From the NCBI GenBank assembly GCA_913056415.1, contig CAJXNA010000125.1:1-6463 (forward strand): a DNA stretch of 6,463 nucleotides, in the 5' to 3' direction. Under the pieces are notes generated by a model that did not search any database, was not told the origin of the DNA, and saw nothing but the letters and a program-made list of their open reading frames with translations. Positions 4,755-6,463 of the stretch are shown piece by piece; the first letter of the stretch is position 1; each line of letters opens with the position of its first letter. The translations under genes were made by a program, and so were the position numbers. This stretch comes from an uncultured Chloroflexota bacterium. Its GTDB lineage: Bacteria > Chloroflexota > Dehalococcoidia > SM23-28-2 > RBG-16-64-32.

Positions 4755-5189
4755 CTAACCCTGCCGGAAGTCCCAGGTCGCCTTGCGCGCCGGCGTAAAC
4801 CGGATGTAGATGCGCTTCCCCCAGCTGATGAGCTGCTTCGAGTACTCCGTCGCTGCTTCGGCGCCCCCCTGATAGCTGGTGTACATCTTCGCCATGCCGC
4901 CCGCGTCGTTCTCCGGCCCCTCTACCGTCGCCGTGCCCCAGTAGTGCACCCCGTGGTACGGGTACTCTGTCGTGTCGATCAGCAGCGAGCACTTCTGGTT
5001 CCGCCTCAGGTTCTTCACCAGGCCGGAGTCCTCGAACGTGTTCATCAGGATCGTCCCGTCCTCGGCACTGAACCAGATTGGTGAGATCCGGAGATCTCCC
5101 TTTGGCGACTGCGTCGCCAGCTTCGCCACCAGCGGCTTGCTCAGCAGCTCCTTCAGCCCCTCATCACTAAGCGGCGGCATCTGTGGCAT
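4755..5189 (-). CDS. PPOX-class FMN/F420-binding split-barrel protein
   Basis: The 144-residue protein has the pattern of the pyridoxamine-5'-phosphate-oxidase-like split barrel. LSKPLVAKLATQSPKGDLRISPIWFSAEDGTILM (about 16-49) is the first strand set. NTFEDSGLVKNLRRNQKCSLLID (50-72) is the flavin/deazaflavin phosphate-contact block. VHYWGTATVEGPE (81-93) and RIYIRFTPARKATWDF (126-141) complete the barrel. Such proteins dimerise and reduce small substrates with FMN or F420, or bind heme; which cofactor applies here cannot be read from the sequence. AGAAGGAGG sits 4 nt before the ATG, and a promoter overlaps the end of the upstream gene. It is convergent with the MBL gene. The upstream same-strand 2H phosphoesterase gene is 62 nt away but the PPOX gene has its own promoter. 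Confidence 0.88.
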   Translation of the reverse strand: MPQMPPLSDEGLKELLSKPLVAKLATQSPKGDLRISPIWFSAEDGTILMNTFEDSGLVKNLRRNQKCSLLIDTTEYPYHGVHYWGTATVEGPENDAGGMAKMYTSYQGGAEAATEYSKQLISWGKRIYIRFTPARKATWDFRQG

Positions 5190-5225
5190 AGCGTCCTCCT
5201 TCTAGATCACGAACCGGTGTCGGAC

Positions 5226-5254
5226 ATAATATAGGGTTCCCACCGAAAAGTCTA
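5226..5254 (-). promoter_or_regulatory. Promoter of the PPOX gene, overlapping the upstream stop codon
   Basis: On the minus strand, TAGACT (5254-5249; 4 of 6 match to TTGACA), a 17-bp spacer and TATTAT (5231-5226) lie 36 nt before the ATG at 5189. The first three bases of the -35 are the TAG stop of the 2H phosphoesterase gene. Confidence 0.5.
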
Positions 5255-5842
5255 CGGCGACGATCGCGGGGCGGTTCGCCCGCCGCCGAAGTCGAACCGC
5301 TGCGCCAGCACCTGCCTCGTGCCTGTGTCGTGCAACAGCGATAGGTTGTCGATGCGCATCTCCCAGGCCCAGTCGCGCTGCAGCAGGTACTCCAGCAGCG
5401 CCTTCGAGAGGTCTCTGTCGATGTCGGGGGTCAGGTTGATGGTCGCCATCCAGTACTCCGGTCCGTACCGATCCACGATCCCAGACGCGATCTCCGACAG
5501 CTCCTCCCACAGCTTCCCGTGCAACTCATTCAGCACCGATGCGCGCACCAGCGGGAGGAAGAAGCACGGCACCTCCGGCGCCCGTATCACCGCCAGAACA
5601 CCGCACCTGGCCTGAAACGGGACGCTCTCCGCCGCGCGACGCCTCAGCACGGCCTCCAGTCGGTCCATGTCGTAGCGCTCCGCCGAGTGGTAGGTGAAGT
5701 GCGGGAGATATGTGTCTCGGAAGCTTAGGCCGAACTCGCTTTCGAGCTCCTCCCACAGCCGCAGTACCCGCTCCTCGTGCTCCTCATCCAGCAGCGAGAC
5801 AACACCGTAATATTCGGCCCCTTCTGGCTCACGAGCCGGCAT
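5252..5842 (-). CDS. 2H phosphoesterase (2'-5' RNA ligase-like) superfamily protein
   Basis: The 196-residue protein begins YYGVVSLLDEEHEERVLRLWEELESEFGL, typical of the first strand and helix of the 2'-5' RNA ligase / cyclic phosphodiesterase fold. LPHFTYH (46-52) is the first HxT motif (His48, Thr50). The second HxT/S motif, expected as W-x-P-H-I-T-L, appears as WMATINL (131-137), so the second catalytic His looks replaced by Thr. The protein may therefore bind RNA or nucleotides without full cyclic phosphodiesterase or ligase activity, or use another residue. The C-terminus (FDFGGGRTAPRSSP) is low-complexity. The ATG at 5842 is supported by TATGAT 6 nt upstream, implying a leaderless mRNA; no ribosome binding site is present. 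The fold assignment is moderately sure; the substrate is unknown. Confidence 0.72.
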   Translation of the reverse strand: MPAREPEGAEYYGVVSLLDEEHEERVLRLWEELESEFGLSFRDTYLPHFTYHSAERYDMDRLEAVLRRRAAESVPFQARCGVLAVIRAPEVPCFFLPLVRASVLNELHGKLWEELSEIASGIVDRYGPEYWMATINLTPDIDRDLSKALLEYLLQRDWAWEMRIDNLSLLHDTGTRQVLAQRFDFGGGRTAPRSSP

Positions 5843-5848
5843 TGCGCC

Positions 5849-5878
5849 ATCATACGACGGCCCCCACTCAATAGTCTA
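5849..5878 (-). promoter_or_regulatory. Promoter of the 2H phosphoesterase gene, likely leaderless
   Basis: On the minus strand, TAGACT (5878-5873), an 18-bp spacer and TATGAT (5854-5849) are followed by GGCGCA and the ATG. The start codon is 7 nt after the -10, where transcription normally begins. The same -35 hexamer occurs in the PPOX promoter. Confidence 0.5.
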
Positions 5879-5915
5879 CGCTACGGGTGAGGGGGGTGGT
5901 TTGGGGGGTAGCGTA
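5877..5915. other. 8-bp inverted repeat enclosing a G-rich loop, downstream of the macro-domain gene
   Basis: TACGCTAC (5877-5884) and GTAGCGTA (5908-5915) are perfect reverse complements around a 23-nt loop that on the plus strand is nearly all G (runs of 3, 6 and 5, with a further GG). On the minus strand it lies 15 nt after the macro-gene stop as a hairpin with a C-rich loop, and it touches the -35 of the next gene. It could be a transcript end or a G-quadruplex-prone element. Confidence 0.45.
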
Positions 5916-5929
5916 CCGCCGCCAGTCGG

Positions 5930-6463
5930 CTAAGAACCGCTTCCCAGGAGGGACTCTTTTGTGAGCAGTTCTTCCGGCACTTTCTGCTCCGCTGGCAAAT
6001 AGATCGAGGTAGGGATGTTCAGCGCCGACAGATAGTGACACATTAGCGGGCCAATATCACGCCATTCCAGACGCCCGAGCCCGCATCCCAAGGCGGGCAT
6101 GGCAAGCGAGCTTATGCCCTCCTTGACGTAGTTATCGCGGACCCACTGTAGCCCCTCCTCGATCCCCCTGATGACGGACGCCTCGCGCCAGTGTTGCTTC
6201 GTTGGAAACAGGAGGAACCATGTGGCGAGGTTGGCGTTCGGCAGGCTTGATGGTTCGTCGGCGAGCTCGTGCTCCAGCGAGGACTCGCGCTTGTAGAGGT
6301 ATGGCACACCCATCCTAAGCCGCTTGCTCCGGCATACATCCTGGTACCTAACGTAGACGTCCGGGAACTGATACTTGGCACGCGAAGCCAAGCCTTTCCC
6401 CATCACCCCAACGCAGTTCACGCTGACAGTGACCGTCTGCATCTTCGAGAAGAACATATCGCC
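5930..6463 (-). CDS. Macro-domain protein, DarG-like ADP-ribose hydrolase/binding type (5' end cut by window edge)
   Basis: The frame is open to the right edge; 177 residues are present, starting GDMFFSKMQTV. In macro domains this is the GDIFxSxxQT stretch that follows a short first strand, so the ATG at 6457 is internal and only about 8-10 residues are missing. NCVGVMGKGLA is the adenosine/distal-ribose binding motif with its key Asn. FPTKQHWR and AMPALGCGLGRLEW are the remaining ADP-ribose loops, in the spacing typical of the DarG / thymidine ADP-ribosyl-glycohydrolase branch. That branch removes ADP-ribose from DNA or proteins. The C-terminal toxin-binding domain of true DarG antitoxins is absent: only about 20 residues follow the domain. 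Codon use is less GC-biased than in the other genes, hinting at recent acquisition. A partner such as DarT, if any, would lie beyond the right edge. Confidence 0.87.
   Translation of the reverse strand, partial: GDMFFSKMQTVTVSVNCVGVMGKGLASRAKYQFPDVYVRYQDVCRSKRLRMGVPYLYKRESSLEHELADEPSSLPNANLATWFLLFPTKQHWREASVIRGIEEGLQWVRDNYVKEGISSLAMPALGCGLGRLEWRDIGPLMCHYLSALNIPTSIYLPAEQKVPEELLTKESLLGSGS

Noticed and set aside
1..6463. tRNA, rRNA, CRISPR array, transposase or integrase
   Set aside because: No cloverleaf or rRNA-like segment, no regularly spaced direct repeats, and no transposase- or integrase-like protein is visible in any frame.

Overview
The window is GC-rich bacterial DNA with compact, mostly single-gene transcription units and sigma70-like promoters. 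Typical features are near-perfect TATAAT boxes, two likely leaderless genes, and short palindromic or peptide-coding dispersed repeats between genes. The repeat encoding a VLSEAEG-type peptide, together with the TGTAGGGGCGACCC-type palindrome, suggests Chloroflexota (Dehalococcoidia- or SAR202-like) or a similar uncultured lineage. That placement is an inference from pattern familiarity, not from a search.

Layout: (1) 1-373, minus: N-terminal part of a MOSC-domain protein, cut by the left edge. (2) 477-1103, minus: one 208-residue thioredoxin-fold, iodothyronine-deiodinase-like gene interrupted by a single in-frame TGA at 873-875. The TGA falls exactly where deiodinases carry catalytic selenocysteine (FGSYT-U-PPF). 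It is followed 14 nt later by a perfect 7-bp hairpin with a GGU loop (842-858), which fits a bacterial SECIS element, so the gene reads as a selenoprotein and not a pseudogene. (3) 1228-2133, plus: folD, probably leaderless, with a dispersed repeat forming its first codons. (4) 2199-2966, minus: a PAP2-type membrane phosphatase or inositolphosphotransferase-like protein. (5) 3175-3303, plus: a 42-residue small membrane protein with a good ribosome binding site. (6) 3442-4689, plus: a metallo-beta-lactamase-fold hydrolase with an alkylsulfatase-type dimerisation region. (7) 4755-5189, minus: an FMN/F420-binding split-barrel (PPOX-class) protein. (8) 5252-5842, minus: a 2H phosphoesterase (2'-5' RNA ligase-like) protein whose second catalytic motif looks lost. 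(9) 5930-6463, minus: a macro-domain protein of the DarG-like type, missing only its first few residues at the right edge.

No single pathway links these genes. FolD supplies one-carbon units, and the MBL, PPOX, PAP2, MOSC and deiodinase-like proteins look like separate accessory redox or hydrolytic functions. The strongest signal is the selenoprotein. It implies that the host has a Sec-insertion system (SelA/SelB/SelC/SelD), none of which lies in this window.
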